Of a stretch of DNA of 64,000 bases, positions 25,763 through 33,716 are shown piece by piece. The notes beneath the pieces are model-generated. The model saw only the letters and a list, made by a program, of their open reading frames with translations, was not told the DNA's origin and did not search any database. Source of the DNA: Haloterrigena salifodinae (GTDB taxonomy: Archaea > Halobacteriota > Halobacteria > Halobacteriales > Natrialbaceae); contig NZ_RQWN01000001.1 in assembly GCF_003977755.1 (NCBI RefSeq), positions 1,673,969 through 1,737,968 of the forward strand, in the 5' to 3' direction. The translations under genes and the position numbers were made by a program. Every line of letters starts with the position of its first letter. Position 1 is the first letter of the stretch.

Positions 25763-26509
25763 ATGCGCGTCTCAATTCCGGGCCTTCCCGGCGTCTACTA
25801 CGATACCGACTCGGGATCGACGGCCATCGGCGTCGCCTCGACGGCCATCGGTCGCAAAGCACCGAAACCGCAGGGGTACGCCATCCAGTTGCTCCCCTAC
25901 GTCTGGTCGTTCGACGTCGACCTGCGGGAGGTCCCGAACGACCACCCGATCCAGTACCTCCACCCGGAAGGTGCCCGAAGCTTCGGCGAGCTCTCCCCCC
26001 AGCGCGGCGTCCGCGAAGCCGGCAACGAACTCGAGTCGGTGCTGCGGTTCGTCTGGTCGGTCAACCAGGAGGTCGAATCGACCGCGAACCAGTTGATCGG
26101 CCGCGGCTCGGCCGGGGACGGCGTCGTCATCGAGATTGAGGAAGGGACAGTCAGCGTCAGCGGCGACGAACTCGCGACCAACGAGTTCGACCTCGATGAG
26201 CCGGCGGCTGGCGGGACGGCCGGGGACGCCGTCACCACCGTCGAAATCGCCGACGGAACGGACGTCATCAACGGAAGCGACGCCGCCGAGGTGGACACTG
26301 ACGAGGAACTAGCCGTCGACGAAACGGACGAAACAGACCAACGCGACGAGACGGACTCGGAGGACGTGTTCGGCGCCACCGAAGAGCCGCCGGCCGACGA
26401 GACGTTCGATCGCGAGGAGACGTTCGGCGCCGACGAGTCCGCGTCCGACGAGGAGTCAGCCACCGGCGGGGAGACCGGCGCTGACGACATCGATCCGGAC
26501 GAGCCGTAA
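25763..26509 (+). CDS. Haloarchaeal protein of unknown function with long acidic tail
   Basis: I take ATG 25763; upstream codons to 25682 look non-coding. The 248-residue protein has a compact N-terminal part of about 130 residues (VSIPGLPGVYYDTDS, YAIQLLPYVWSFDVDL, SVLRFVWSVNQEVEST). From residue 130 on it is an Asp/Glu/Thr/Ala-rich tail with no large hydrophobic stretch, probably unstructured. No signal peptide or catalytic motif is visible. Compositionally it looks like a normal haloarchaeal gene. Confidence 0.72.
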   Translation: MRVSIPGLPGVYYDTDSGSTAIGVASTAIGRKAPKPQGYAIQLLPYVWSFDVDLREVPNDHPIQYLHPEGARSFGELSPQRGVREAGNELESVLRFVWSVNQEVESTANQLIGRGSAGDGVVIEIEEGTVSVSGDELATNEFDLDEPAAGGTAGDAVTTVEIADGTDVINGSDAAEVDTDEELAVDETDETDQRDETDSEDVFGATEEPPADETFDREETFGADESASDEESATGGETGADDIDPDEP

Positions 26510-26578
26510 GAGGCGTCAGCGCCGTCGCTGATCGAGACGTGGCGTTCGCGAAAAACGGCGGCTCGAGGGGCCCGTCGC

Positions 26579-26848
26579 TTACGCGCCGGCCGATTCGAGG
26601 GCGTCTTCGATGTCGTCGCGCTGGGTGACGCCGACGAAGCGCTCGACGATGCCGTCGTCGTTCTCGATGATCAGGGTCGGCAGCGAGCGAACCTGGTACT
26701 CGTTGGCGACGTCCTGCTGTTCGTCGACGTTGATCTTCTCGACCTCAAATCGGCCCTCCCAGTCCTCCTCGAGGTCCTCGAGGATTGGATCCTGGGTCTT
26801 ACAGGGGCCACACCAGTCAGCGTAGAAGTCCTTGAGTGTGACAGTCAT
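26579..26848 (-). CDS. Thioredoxin-family protein
   Basis: From ATG 26848 the protein has 89 residues. The WCGPC active site is at residues 12-16, followed by KINVDEQQDVANEY and the cis-proline loop VRSLPTLII. It lacks the first beta strand and helix of a full 105-residue thioredoxin, like other short archaeal thioredoxins. It reduces protein disulfides in the cytoplasm. A TATA-like box at 26878-26885 supports this start; an in-frame extension to 27148 is a shadow of the SecG gene region. Confidence 0.9.
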   Translation of the reverse strand: MTVTLKDFYADWCGPCKTQDPILEDLEEDWEGRFEVEKINVDEQQDVANEYQVRSLPTLIIENDDGIVERFVGVTQRDDIEDALESAGA

Positions 26849-26877
26849 CGGTTCATCGCTAGTTCCGACGCGGCGCG

Positions 26878-26885
26878 CATAAGGG
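26878..26885 (-). promoter_or_regulatory. TATA-like box for the thioredoxin gene
   Basis: On the minus strand this reads CCCTTATG, about 33 bases upstream of ATG 26848. Confidence 0.45.
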
Positions 26886-26940
26886 TTTCCCACCGGTCTG
26901 TGCTTGCCGCAAGCGGTGACGTCAGTGATACTGCCGGACG

Positions 26941-26950
26941 AAAGATTTAG
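26941..26950 (+). promoter_or_regulatory. TATA-like box for the SecG gene
   Basis: AAAGATTTAG is centred about 29 bases before ATG 26975. It lies back to back with the thioredoxin promoter. Confidence 0.5.
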
Positions 26951-26974
26951 TGCCACCCGTCCGTAGTAGAGGGT

Positions 26975-27136
26975 ATGGATAAAGGACAGAACAGCGGTGG
27001 GCTGATGTCCAGTGCCGGACTCGTCCGGTACTTCGACTCCGAGGACTCGAACGCGATCAAGATCGACCCCAAGACGGTCATCGCGACCGGCGTGATGATC
27101 GGGGTACTGGTACAGCTGCTGACCTTCGTCGCGTAG
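26975..27136 (+). CDS. secG: Preprotein translocase subunit Sec61-beta / SecG
   Basis: This 53-residue gene is easy to miss because of its size. It reads [20 protein letters not shown], then [16 protein letters not shown] and a single C-terminal membrane helix ending [15 protein letters not shown]. That is the archaeal Sec61-beta pattern: a short cytoplasmic Gly/Ser-rich part, the [10 protein letters not shown] motif and a tail anchor. It is the small subunit of the SecYEG translocon and helps protein export. It is divergent from the thioredoxin gene. Confidence 0.93.
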   Translation: MDKGQNSGGLMSSAGLVRYFDSEDSNAIKIDPKTVIATGVMIGVLVQLLTFVA

Positions 27137-27294
27137 ACCGACGCCCACTTCTCGACGCCGACCACCCGCTCGAGAGCGGTAGCGCTCCGCTCGCCGTTGC
27201 TCGCGGCTCGATCTCGAGGACCGCGGAGCGAACGACGAGGACCGTCACGCTCGACGCGACTCGCTATCGGTCGATCTGACCGTGCGGTCAGGTA

Positions 27295-27304
27295 GCATAT
27301 ATAC
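27295..27304 (+). promoter_or_regulatory. TATA-like box for the VOC gene
   Basis: GCATATATAC is centred about 25 bases before ATG 27325. It is one of the clearest TATA elements in the window. Confidence 0.6.
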
Positions 27305-27324
27305 GAGCGCCGCGTCTCTCCGGT

Positions 27325-28179
27325 ATGAGCGACTCTCGGGATCGATTACCGGCGGCGACTCGCTTGGGACGGAGCGTACTGACGGTCAGCGACGAATCGG
27401 CCATGGTAGCTTTCTACCGGGACGTGATCGGCCTCTCGGTGCTCTCACGAGACGGATCGACGACGGTGCTCGGCGCCGGCGACGCGCCGCTGCTCGAACT
27501 CCGGCACGCGCCGGACGCCCGACCGCGGCCGACCGATGCCGCGGGACTCTTTCACAACGCCTTCCTGGTCCCCAGCCGCGAGGCACTGGGGGCCGGACTG
27601 GCCCGAATCCGCGACCGCTGGTCGCTCACCGGCGCGTCCGACCACGGCGTCAGCGAGGCGCTCTACCTCGACGATCCCGAGGGCAACGGCGTCGAACTCT
27701 ACTGGGATCGGCCGCGTTCGGAGTGGCCCCGCGACGGCGAGGGGGGCATCCAGATCGGCTCGTGGCCCCTCGATCTCGAGTCGGTCGCGGCCGCCGCCGA
27801 CGACGGGGCCAGCGACACCGTCCCGGGCGGAACGACCCTGGGCCACGTCCACCTCGAGGTGTCGTCGCTCGAGACCGCCCGAGAGTTCTACGTCGACGCG
27901 CTCGGCTTCGACGTGAAGACGGCCTCCCCGAAAGCGCTGTTCGTCGCCGCCGGCAGCTACCACCACCACCTCGGCTGCAACACCTGGAACGACCGCTCGA
28001 GTCCCACGCCGGCCGACGCCCGCGGCCTCTCGCGGCTCGACCTCGTCGTCCCCTCGAGCGAAGACTTGGATCTGATTCGGGAGCGACTCGAGGACGCGGG
28101 CGCGGCCATCGATGAGCGCGCTGGCGGCCTCGAGTGCAGCGATCCCGACGGGATTCGAATCCGGTTTCGAGCAGCGTAG
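27325..28179 (+). CDS. VOC-superfamily protein (glyoxalase/extradiol dioxygenase-like) with two VOC modules
   Basis: A 284-residue protein with two VOC modules. Module 1 (about 13-130) starts SVLTVSDESAMVAFYRDVIGLSVL and has LYLDDPEGNGVELYWDRP. Module 2 (about 165-280) starts LGHVHLEVSSLETAREFYVDALGFDV and has the metal-ligand His in GHVHLEV and again in HHHLGCNTW. It matches the haloarchaeal catechol-2,3-dioxygenase-like group. The bound metal and substrate are unknown; ring-cleavage and glyoxalase activity are both possible in this fold. Confidence 0.86.
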   Translation: MSDSRDRLPAATRLGRSVLTVSDESAMVAFYRDVIGLSVLSRDGSTTVLGAGDAPLLELRHAPDARPRPTDAAGLFHNAFLVPSREALGAGLARIRDRWSLTGASDHGVSEALYLDDPEGNGVELYWDRPRSEWPRDGEGGIQIGSWPLDLESVAAAADDGASDTVPGGTTLGHVHLEVSSLETAREFYVDALGFDVKTASPKALFVAAGSYHHHLGCNTWNDRSSPTPADARGLSRLDLVVPSSEDLDLIRERLEDAGAAIDERAGGLECSDPDGIRIRFRAA

Positions 28180-28222
28180 AGACGACCGGATTCAGTCGCT
28201 GACGGTCGAACGCGGGACGCGG

Positions 28223-28230
28223 CCTTTTTG
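28223..28230 (+). promoter_or_regulatory. TATA-like box for pdxT
   Basis: CCTTTTTG is centred about 28 bases before ATG 28255 and supports that start. Confidence 0.5.
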
Positions 28231-28254
28231 CCGTCCCCCTCCCTAGCCGCGGGT

Positions 28255-28884
28255 ATGTCACTGACCGCCGGCGTCGTCGCCGTCCAGGGCGACGTCGCAG
28301 AACACGCCGCCGCCATCGAACGCGCCGCCGCGGCCCGCGACCGCGAGGTTACCGTCCGCGAGATCCGCGAGTCGGGGCTCGTCCCCGACTGCGACCTGCT
28401 GGCGATGCCCGGCGGCGAGTCGACGACCATCTCCCGGCTCGTCCACAGCGAGGGGATCGCCCCCGAAATTCGGGCCCACGTCGAGGCCGGCAAGCCCCTG
28501 CTGGCGACCTGCGCCGGCCTGATCGTCGCCTCGAGCGACCCGAACGACGACCGCGTCGAGGAACTCGGACTGCTCGACGTCGGCGTCGAGCGCAACGCCT
28601 TCGGCCGGCAGAAAGACAGCTTCGAGGCGCCGCTGGCGGTCGACGGACTGGCCGACGACGACCCCTATCCGGCGGTGTTCATCCGCGCGCCGGCTATCGA
28701 CGACGTCTCCGGCGGAGACGCGCAGGTGCTCGCCTCGTGGGACGACCGACCAGTCGCCGTAAAACAGGGGCCGGTCGTCGGCACCGCGTTCCACCCCGAA
28801 CTCACCCCCGATAGCCGCATCCACGGGCTCGCCTTCTTCGAGAACGAGGCGGCGACCGTTCCGGTCCTCGAGGACGCACAGTAG
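28255..28884 (+). CDS. pdxT: Pyridoxal 5'-phosphate synthase glutaminase subunit PdxT
   Basis: From ATG 28255 the protein has 209 residues and opens AGVVAVQGDVAEH, the PdxT signature. MPGGESTTISRL is the glycine-rich loop, LATCAGLIV holds the nucleophile Cys, RNAFGRQKDSFE is the family motif, and GTAFHPELTPD carries the catalytic His and Glu. PdxT takes ammonia from glutamine and passes it to PdxS, which builds PLP from ribose 5-phosphate and glyceraldehyde 3-phosphate. pdxS is not in the window. Confidence 0.95.
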   Translation: MSLTAGVVAVQGDVAEHAAAIERAAAARDREVTVREIRESGLVPDCDLLAMPGGESTTISRLVHSEGIAPEIRAHVEAGKPLLATCAGLIVASSDPNDDRVEELGLLDVGVERNAFGRQKDSFEAPLAVDGLADDDPYPAVFIRAPAIDDVSGGDAQVLASWDDRPVAVKQGPVVGTAFHPELTPDSRIHGLAFFENEAATVPVLEDAQ

Positions 28885-28954
28885 TTCGGTCGACGGTCGG
28901 CGCGAACAACGGAACGAGAAAGAGTTACGTTGGCAGTCGGCGATCGAACGGCAG

Positions 28955-29617
28955 TCAGCGATCGGAGGCGTCTGGCGCTCGGAACGTTCGGATGGTGTCT
29001 CGCTTACCCGTCTGGACATCGACTTCGTCGAACCCCAGGTCGGTGAAGATCGCGCTCCAGTCGCGGTAGTAGAGCGGGAAGTCGTCGTTGACGTAGCTCA
29101 CTTCGGGATCGGTCGATCCGGCGTGTCCGGCTTCGTCTCGCTCGGTCTCACGCTCCTCGAGTTCGCTCTCGTTTTCCACGGTGATGAGGAGGTCGTCCGT
29201 GATCCGGGCCAGCTCCTCGAAAACCCACTCAGCGTCGGGGTGGAGGTGCTGGAGCGTCTCGACCGAGTAGACTGCGCCGAACTGGTCGTCGTCGAACTCG
29301 CGGACGACGTCTTCGATCGCGTCGAGATAGAACTCGCCGTCAGCGGCGAGGTCGGGGTAGTGGTCCTCCATGACGTCGAACGCGTCCGCGTTGAGTTCGA
29401 TCCCCACCGGGGAGTCGAACCCGTGTTCGTAGAGGTGCGAAAGATGGCGGCCCGAACTGCAGCCGAGTTCCAGAACCGGCGCGGCCGGATCGACGAATCG
29501 CTCGAGCGTCCGGAGAATAGCGTCGCTCGTCTCGTTCGGGCCGTAGTAGGCGTAGTATTCCGGTGAGTACTCGCCGGACCGCTCCGCCCACTGACGCCGA
29601 ACATCGTTAGAATCCAC
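28955..29617 (-). CDS. Class I SAM-dependent methyltransferase
   Basis: I choose GTG 29617, giving 220 residues from MDSNDVRRQWAERSGEYSPE. The frame extends to 29860, but that upstream part lacks the family pattern. PVLELGCSSGRHLSHL is motif I (SAM-binding), GIELNADAFDVMEDHYPD is motif II with the acidic ribose-binding residue, and GAVYSVETLQHLHPD is the post-motif. The C-terminal domain ends KRDTIRTFRAPDASDR. The methyl acceptor is unknown. It converges with pdxT. Confidence 0.82.
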   Translation of the reverse strand: MDSNDVRRQWAERSGEYSPEYYAYYGPNETSDAILRTLERFVDPAAPVLELGCSSGRHLSHLYEHGFDSPVGIELNADAFDVMEDHYPDLAADGEFYLDAIEDVVREFDDDQFGAVYSVETLQHLHPDAEWVFEELARITDDLLITVENESELEERETERDEAGHAGSTDPEVSYVNDDFPLYYRDWSAIFTDLGFDEVDVQTGKRDTIRTFRAPDASDR

Positions 29618-29892
29618 AGGCCCTAGCAGTTGGAGGAGACGTAAAGCCTCGTCGGGAGGCGTGTCTCGGCGCCGGGGCCGACGCCGAGCGGCACGGCACA
29701 TCTCTCGAACTGGAGATTCCACAGAAGCTTCGCGGCAGTCCGACGAATCGGACGCGATTTCCCGGATAACCGATGGTGTATGGACAAATAGATTTTCAAA
29801 GGCGTGTTTAGATGATGTTCGAACAATATACACGCCATTTTCCATACGAATGCGGAACACTTAACCGTGTATTCCCTCTTCGTTTAGTCGCA
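29618..29892. other. 275-base spacer upstream of the cold-shock gene
   Basis: An AT-rich stretch from about 29775 to 29890 precedes the cold-shock gene and holds its promoter, with TATA-like CACTTAACC at 29858-29866. Two frames cross it but show no protein signature. Confidence 0.45.
29858..29866 (+). promoter_or_regulatory. TATA-like box for the cold-shock gene
   Basis: CACTTAACC is centred about 31 bases before ATG 29893, in an unusually AT-rich upstream region. Confidence 0.5.
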
Positions 29893-30087
29893 ATGGCAAA
29901 CGGTAAGGTTGACTTCTTCAACGACACAGGCGGCTACGGTTTCATCGAGACTGACGACTCCGACGACGACGTGTTCTTCCACATGGAAGACGTTGGCGGC
30001 GAGGACCTCACGGAAGGAACCGAGATCGAATTCGACATCGAACAGGCTCCCAAGGGCCCCCGCGCGACGAACGTCGTCCGCAACTAA
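29893..30087 (+). CDS. Cold-shock-domain protein (CspA family)
   Basis: From ATG 29893 the protein has 64 residues. It has both RNA-binding motifs, RNP1-like GGYGFIET and RNP2-like DVFFHMEDV, in the five-strand cold-shock domain. It is highly acidic (DDSDDDV), as usual in haloarchaea. These proteins bind single-stranded nucleic acid and act as RNA chaperones. Codons before the ATG in the open frame do not look coding. Confidence 0.95.
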   Translation: MANGKVDFFNDTGGYGFIETDDSDDDVFFHMEDVGGEDLTEGTEIEFDIEQAPKGPRATNVVRN

Positions 30088-30372
30088 CTACGGACTCACA
30101 GTGTCGTTGAGAAGCGGCAGCACGTGATTTCGTTTCTTCTATCCACAACACACCGAGAGCGACCGCTCGAGCGCTCCGTCGATACCGCACCGACACTCCG
30201 AAGAGCGAGTGCGCCGATGGCCTGAGATAGCTACCCGTCCCATCCACGTCGAGCCGAGCGACTGCCGAACGGCCTCAAGCGGAGCACGACGCTTGCCCGA
30301 CGGCCGGGACGTGCTCGCGTGCATGCATTCGCGACCGGACATGTTTTCTCCCTCGCACGCGAGGGTGACGAT
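30088..30372. other. Spacer between cold-shock gene and BFN gene
   Basis: A 285-base spacer. Its 3' end holds ATGTTTTCTC near 30341-30350 and a GC-rich hairpin at 30350-30365 close to the next start codon. I see no gene. Confidence 0.45.
30350..30365 (+). promoter_or_regulatory. Short hairpin before the BFN start codon
   Basis: CCCTCG and CGAGGG are separated by CACG, ending seven bases before ATG 30373. It could fold in the mRNA leader or serve as a protein-binding palindrome. Confidence 0.3.
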
Positions 30373-30840
30373 ATGCAGGCTTCTATCGACGCGGTTCGCG
30401 TCGCGGGAACCCCCGAGGGACCGGTTCCGGTAGTGGTCCTCACCGTCGACGGCGAGGACGACGTGGTTCCGATCTTCATCGGCTTCAACGAGGCGACGAG
30501 CATCGCCCGCGGCCTCGAGGCCGACGATATCGGTCGCCCGCTGACCCACGACCTCCTCCTGGACGTGATGGAGGAACTGGGGAGCCGAATCGATCGCGTG
30601 GTCATCAACGAGATCGAACAACGCGAGGACGGCCAGGGCGGGACCTACATCGCCGACCTCCACGTCCAGACCCCTCGCGGTGAGACCGTCATCGACGCCC
30701 GCCCCAGCGACTCGCTGGCGCTTGCGGCCCGAACGAACACATCCATCGAGGTCACCGAGGACGTCTTCGCCGACGGCCGCGACGAGAGCGAAAAGTTCGA
30801 GCAACTCGAGGATATTCGCAACGTATCGGGTGACATGTAG
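30373..30840 (+). CDS. Bifunctional nuclease (BFN, DUF151) family protein
   Basis: From ATG 30373 the protein has 155 residues. VPIFIGFNEATSIARGLE, PLTHDLLLDVMEELG and IDARPSDSLALAARTNTSI are core BFN motifs. Plant and bacterial relatives have combined RNase/DNase activity, but the archaeal role is not established. The acidic C-terminal tail (DESEKFEQLEDIRN) is short. The stop codon TAG is followed at once by the ATG of hisE, so translation is likely coupled. Confidence 0.87.
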   Translation: MQASIDAVRVAGTPEGPVPVVVLTVDGEDDVVPIFIGFNEATSIARGLEADDIGRPLTHDLLLDVMEELGSRIDRVVINEIEQREDGQGGTYIADLHVQTPRGETVIDARPSDSLALAARTNTSIEVTEDVFADGRDESEKFEQLEDIRNVSGDM

Positions 30841-31125
30841 ATGGACGACACGCTCGAGGAGTTGTTCGCCGTGATCGAGGACCGTAAGGAAACGCTGCCC
30901 GAGGACTCCTACACCGCCTCGCTGTTTACCCACGAGAAAGGCGAGAACGCGGTGCTGGAGAAACTCGGCGAGGAGTCGACCGAACTCGTGCTCGCGGCGA
31001 AAGACGACGACCGCGAAGAGATCGCCTACGAGGCCGCCGACATCGTCTACCACCTGCTCGTCTTGCTCTCGATGAAGGAGATGAGCCTCGAGGACCTCGA
31101 GGCCGAACTCGAGGCGCGACGGTAA
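30841..31125 (+). CDS. hisE: Phosphoribosyl-ATP diphosphatase
   Basis: A 94-residue HisE. LFTHEKGENAVLEKLGEESTELVLAAK contains the ExxE catalytic helix (GEESTE), and EIAYEAADIVYHLLVLLS contains the second acidic ExxD site (EAAD), as in all-alpha NTP pyrophosphatases. It hydrolyses phosphoribosyl-ATP to phosphoribosyl-AMP and pyrophosphate, the second step of histidine synthesis. It is not fused to HisI and the other his genes are not nearby. It abuts the BFN gene. Confidence 0.95.
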   Translation: MDDTLEELFAVIEDRKETLPEDSYTASLFTHEKGENAVLEKLGEESTELVLAAKDDDREEIAYEAADIVYHLLVLLSMKEMSLEDLEAELEARR

Positions 31126-31394
31126 GGACTCGAAAGCGCGGAGAGTGTGCGTCGGTCCCGGGCGAGCGCTAATTTGTGGCCGACGCGAGAGTTGCGTCCC
31201 GGCCCCAGGACGCTGAGGCGCTTCTGCTATCGTGATCGCACGCGGAGGATACCTTAATGAACCGGCAGGTTCCACCGTTCTGTTGTGAAGGCAACTGGTC
31301 GGCCGACCGTCCGCGGGCCGACCGCTTCGACGACGAATCGACTCCGCCCTGAACCGACCGCCGCCGGTATTCCAGCAACTCGAGGTGCTACGAC
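31126..31394. other. Spacer upstream of the MoxR/DUF58/DUF4129 operon
   Basis: A 269-base spacer. ACCTTAATGA near 31250 is the best TATA candidate, about 145 bases before the GTG start, implying a leader of about 115 bases if it is the promoter. No gene of its own is recognised. Confidence 0.4.
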
Positions 31395-33716
31395 GTGCCA
31401 GATCCCTCCGACGATCCGACGGACGACGGCCCCGACTATCGACAGCTCTCGGTCGTCGCGCTCGCGGCGCTGGCGATCGTGCTCGCGGCGTTTCTCGCCC
31501 CGGCCGGCAGCGGGATCATGAGTCCCGACGCTAACGTCAATCCCGACGCCGATCCGAACGTCGACCCGAACGCGAACCCGAACGTCGATCCGGGATCGGC
31601 CCCGGCCGAGCCGCAGGGCGACGGTCCCGACAGCATCCCGAATCTCGATATCAACTGGGACGGACTGCTCGAGTGGACCGAGTTCGACTGGCTCGGGAAT
31701 GGCGACCCCAAGCCCAACGGCGAAATCGATCGCGGGCCCGGGCCGGGCGACGGCGGCCCCTCGAGTCCGGCGTGTGCGATCTGGCTGGACCGCGAACCGA
31801 CGCCCGGCAGCGAGGTGACGGCGCGGATCCAGTACGAGGGCGAGCCCGTCGCCGGCGCCGACGTCTGGTACGACGACGATTACGTCGGGAAAACAGACGA
31901 GCAGGGGCGCGTGACGGGAACGGTCCCCTACGTCGAGAACCTGAACATCCGCATCGAGTCGGACGAGTATCCGGGGTGTTCGGGAACTGCGGAGACGGCG
32001 AGCGCGACGGCGTCCGCGACCACGCTACTCGGTGCCGGCGTGGGGACGAGCCCGAGCCTGGTGCCGACCGGCTTGACGGCGAACGCGCCAACGCTCGCGA
32101 GCGCCCAGGAAGTCGACGAGGTCGACAACGGCAGCGTCGAGTACGAGGTCGACGGGGAGGTCGAAATCGCCGTTCGCGGGCCGCCTGACCCGGGTGAGTC
32201 TGTGACGGTCGAGGCGTCCATCGAGGGCGTCCCGATGGCCAACGCGAGCGTGACGATCGACGGCGAGGAGGTCGCTGAGACGAACGCGGACGGACTCGCG
32301 GTTATCGACGTCCCCGACGACGGCACCGAATCGTTCGAACTCGGCGTCGCCCGCGGCGATTTCGGCGGAACGACGACCGTCGAGGTCCGACTGCTCGAGG
32401 TGTCGCTCTCCCCCGAGGGATTGGCACCGATCCCCGGAAGCCCCGGCGTCCTCGAGGCAACTGTCGACGACGAGCCAGTCGCGGACGCCGAGGTGCGGGT
32501 CGGCGACGAGGTGATCGGTACGACGGACGACGACGGACGCCTCGACCTCGCGTTCCCCGTCGATCCGACGACGGTGATCACGGTCAGCACGGCCGATCGG
32601 ACCGAGACCGTGAGTCTCGCCGGCCAGTACGGCAGCGTCGCGGTCGTTCTCGGCGTCGCCGTCGTCGGACTGACCGCCGTCGCCGCCCGGACCCACGGCA
32701 GGCGCGGCGCGGCCGGCGTCCTCGGCGCGACGGGGGCGACGCTGGTCGTCCTCACCGTCGAGGCGTTCTACGGGCGGGCCGCCGGTGCCCTCTCCCTTTT
32801 GACTCTCGGAGCGCTGGCGCTCGGCGTCACCTACGTCCGGAGCGACCGCACCATTCTCGACGCGCGGCCGTCACCCGGCGACGCCGCGGGCGGCGTCCTC
32901 GAGTGGATCGTCAACCGACTTCTCGCGCTGGTCGCCCGCCTCGAGCGCGTCGTCGACTGGGTCCGCGCGCGGCTTGCGGCCGCTCGAGCGTGGGCCGCGT
33001 CGCTGCCCCGGTCTGGCAGGGCGCTGGCCGCGGCGTTCGGCGGCTGGCTGGCCGCGCTCCCGTCGCGAGGACTCGCGATCGGCCGTCGCTGGCTCGAGAT
33101 GCTTCGACGGATTCCGTCGGCGGCTGTTATCGGCGTCCTCGCCGCCGGTCCCGCCGTCGCCGCCGGCTACGTCGTCGACGGACCGCGGGGAGCCGCCGTC
33201 GTCGCGGCCGCGCTCGGAGTCGCGGCGCTGCTCTACCGAGGGCGCGACGAAGACGATCCCGAGGAGCGCGAGGACGACGACGAGAACGAACGCGTCGAAC
33301 GGACGGCCGCCGCGCCCGACACCGCGCCGGAGACCGACGATCGCCTCACCTTCCGCGAGCTGTGGCGGGCCTTCGCCCGACGGGTCGCCCCCCGTCGATG
33401 GCGCCACTACACGCCCGGCGAGGTCCAACGCGCCGCCCGACAGCAGGGGTACCCCGACCGGCCGGTCGACGAACTGACGACGCTGTTTCGGGAGGTCGAG
33501 TACGGCCGCCGCCCGCTCTCGAGCGGCGTCCGGGATCGAGCCGATACGGCCTACGCGGCGCTCCTCGAGACGGAGGACGACGATGGTGACGACGCGGACA
33601 CCGAGGGCGGTGTAGCCGACGGAGGCGGAATGGACGAGACGGACGACGCAGGCAATTCAGACGGGTCAATGGCCAGTAACACGCCCGATCGCGATCCAGG
33701 AGGTGAACGGCCGTGA
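31395..33716 (+). CDS. DUF4129-domain membrane protein with Asn/Asp/Pro repeats and Ig-like domains
   Basis: The start is GTG 31395 (773 residues). A hydrophobic segment at 17-34 acts as anchor. Residues about 40-70 form repeats of the NPDADPNVDPNANPNVD type, followed by a Gly/Pro linker. Two to three carboxypeptidase-regulatory/Ig-like domains follow (ITARIQYEGEPVAGADVWYDDDY near 135, SVTVEASIEGVPMANASVTIDGEEV near 275, EATVDDEPVADAEVRVGDEV near 355). Four hydrophobic segments lie between 410 and 610, and the C-terminus (about 650-735) is a DUF4129 domain (TPGEVQRAARQQGYP, LTTLFREVEYG). DUF4129 proteins occur with transglutaminase/DUF58/MoxR sets. Overlap GTGA links it to the next gene. Confidence 0.85.
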   Translation: MPDPSDDPTDDGPDYRQLSVVALAALAIVLAAFLAPAGSGIMSPDANVNPDADPNVDPNANPNVDPGSAPAEPQGDGPDSIPNLDINWDGLLEWTEFDWLGNGDPKPNGEIDRGPGPGDGGPSSPACAIWLDREPTPGSEVTARIQYEGEPVAGADVWYDDDYVGKTDEQGRVTGTVPYVENLNIRIESDEYPGCSGTAETASATASATTLLGAGVGTSPSLVPTGLTANAPTLASAQEVDEVDNGSVEYEVDGEVEIAVRGPPDPGESVTVEASIEGVPMANASVTIDGEEVAETNADGLAVIDVPDDGTESFELGVARGDFGGTTTVEVRLLEVSLSPEGLAPIPGSPGVLEATVDDEPVADAEVRVGDEVIGTTDDDGRLDLAFPVDPTTVITVSTADRTETVSLAGQYGSVAVVLGVAVVGLTAVAARTHGRRGAAGVLGATGATLVVLTVEAFYGRAAGALSLLTLGALALGVTYVRSDRTILDARPSPGDAAGGVLEWIVNRLLALVARLERVVDWVRARLAAARAWAASLPRSGRALAAAFGGWLAALPSRGLAIGRRWLEMLRRIPSAAVIGVLAAGPAVAAGYVVDGPRGAAVVAAALGVAALLYRGRDEDDPEEREDDDENERVERTAAAPDTAPETDDRLTFRELWRAFARRVAPRRWRHYTPGEVQRAARQQGYPDRPVDELTTLFREVEYGRRPLSSGVRDRADTAYAALLETEDDDGDDADTEGGVADGGGMDETDDAGNSDGSMASNTPDRDPGGERP

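Noticed and set aside
28150-28165. GATTCGAATCC resembling a tRNA T-loop
   Set aside because: It lies inside the VOC coding sequence (DGIRIRF) and no acceptor or anticodon stem fits around it.
29618-29860. 81-codon N-terminal extension of the methyltransferase frame
   Set aside because: No conserved residues, and it runs through the AT-rich promoter region of the cold-shock gene; the family pattern begins at GTG 29617.
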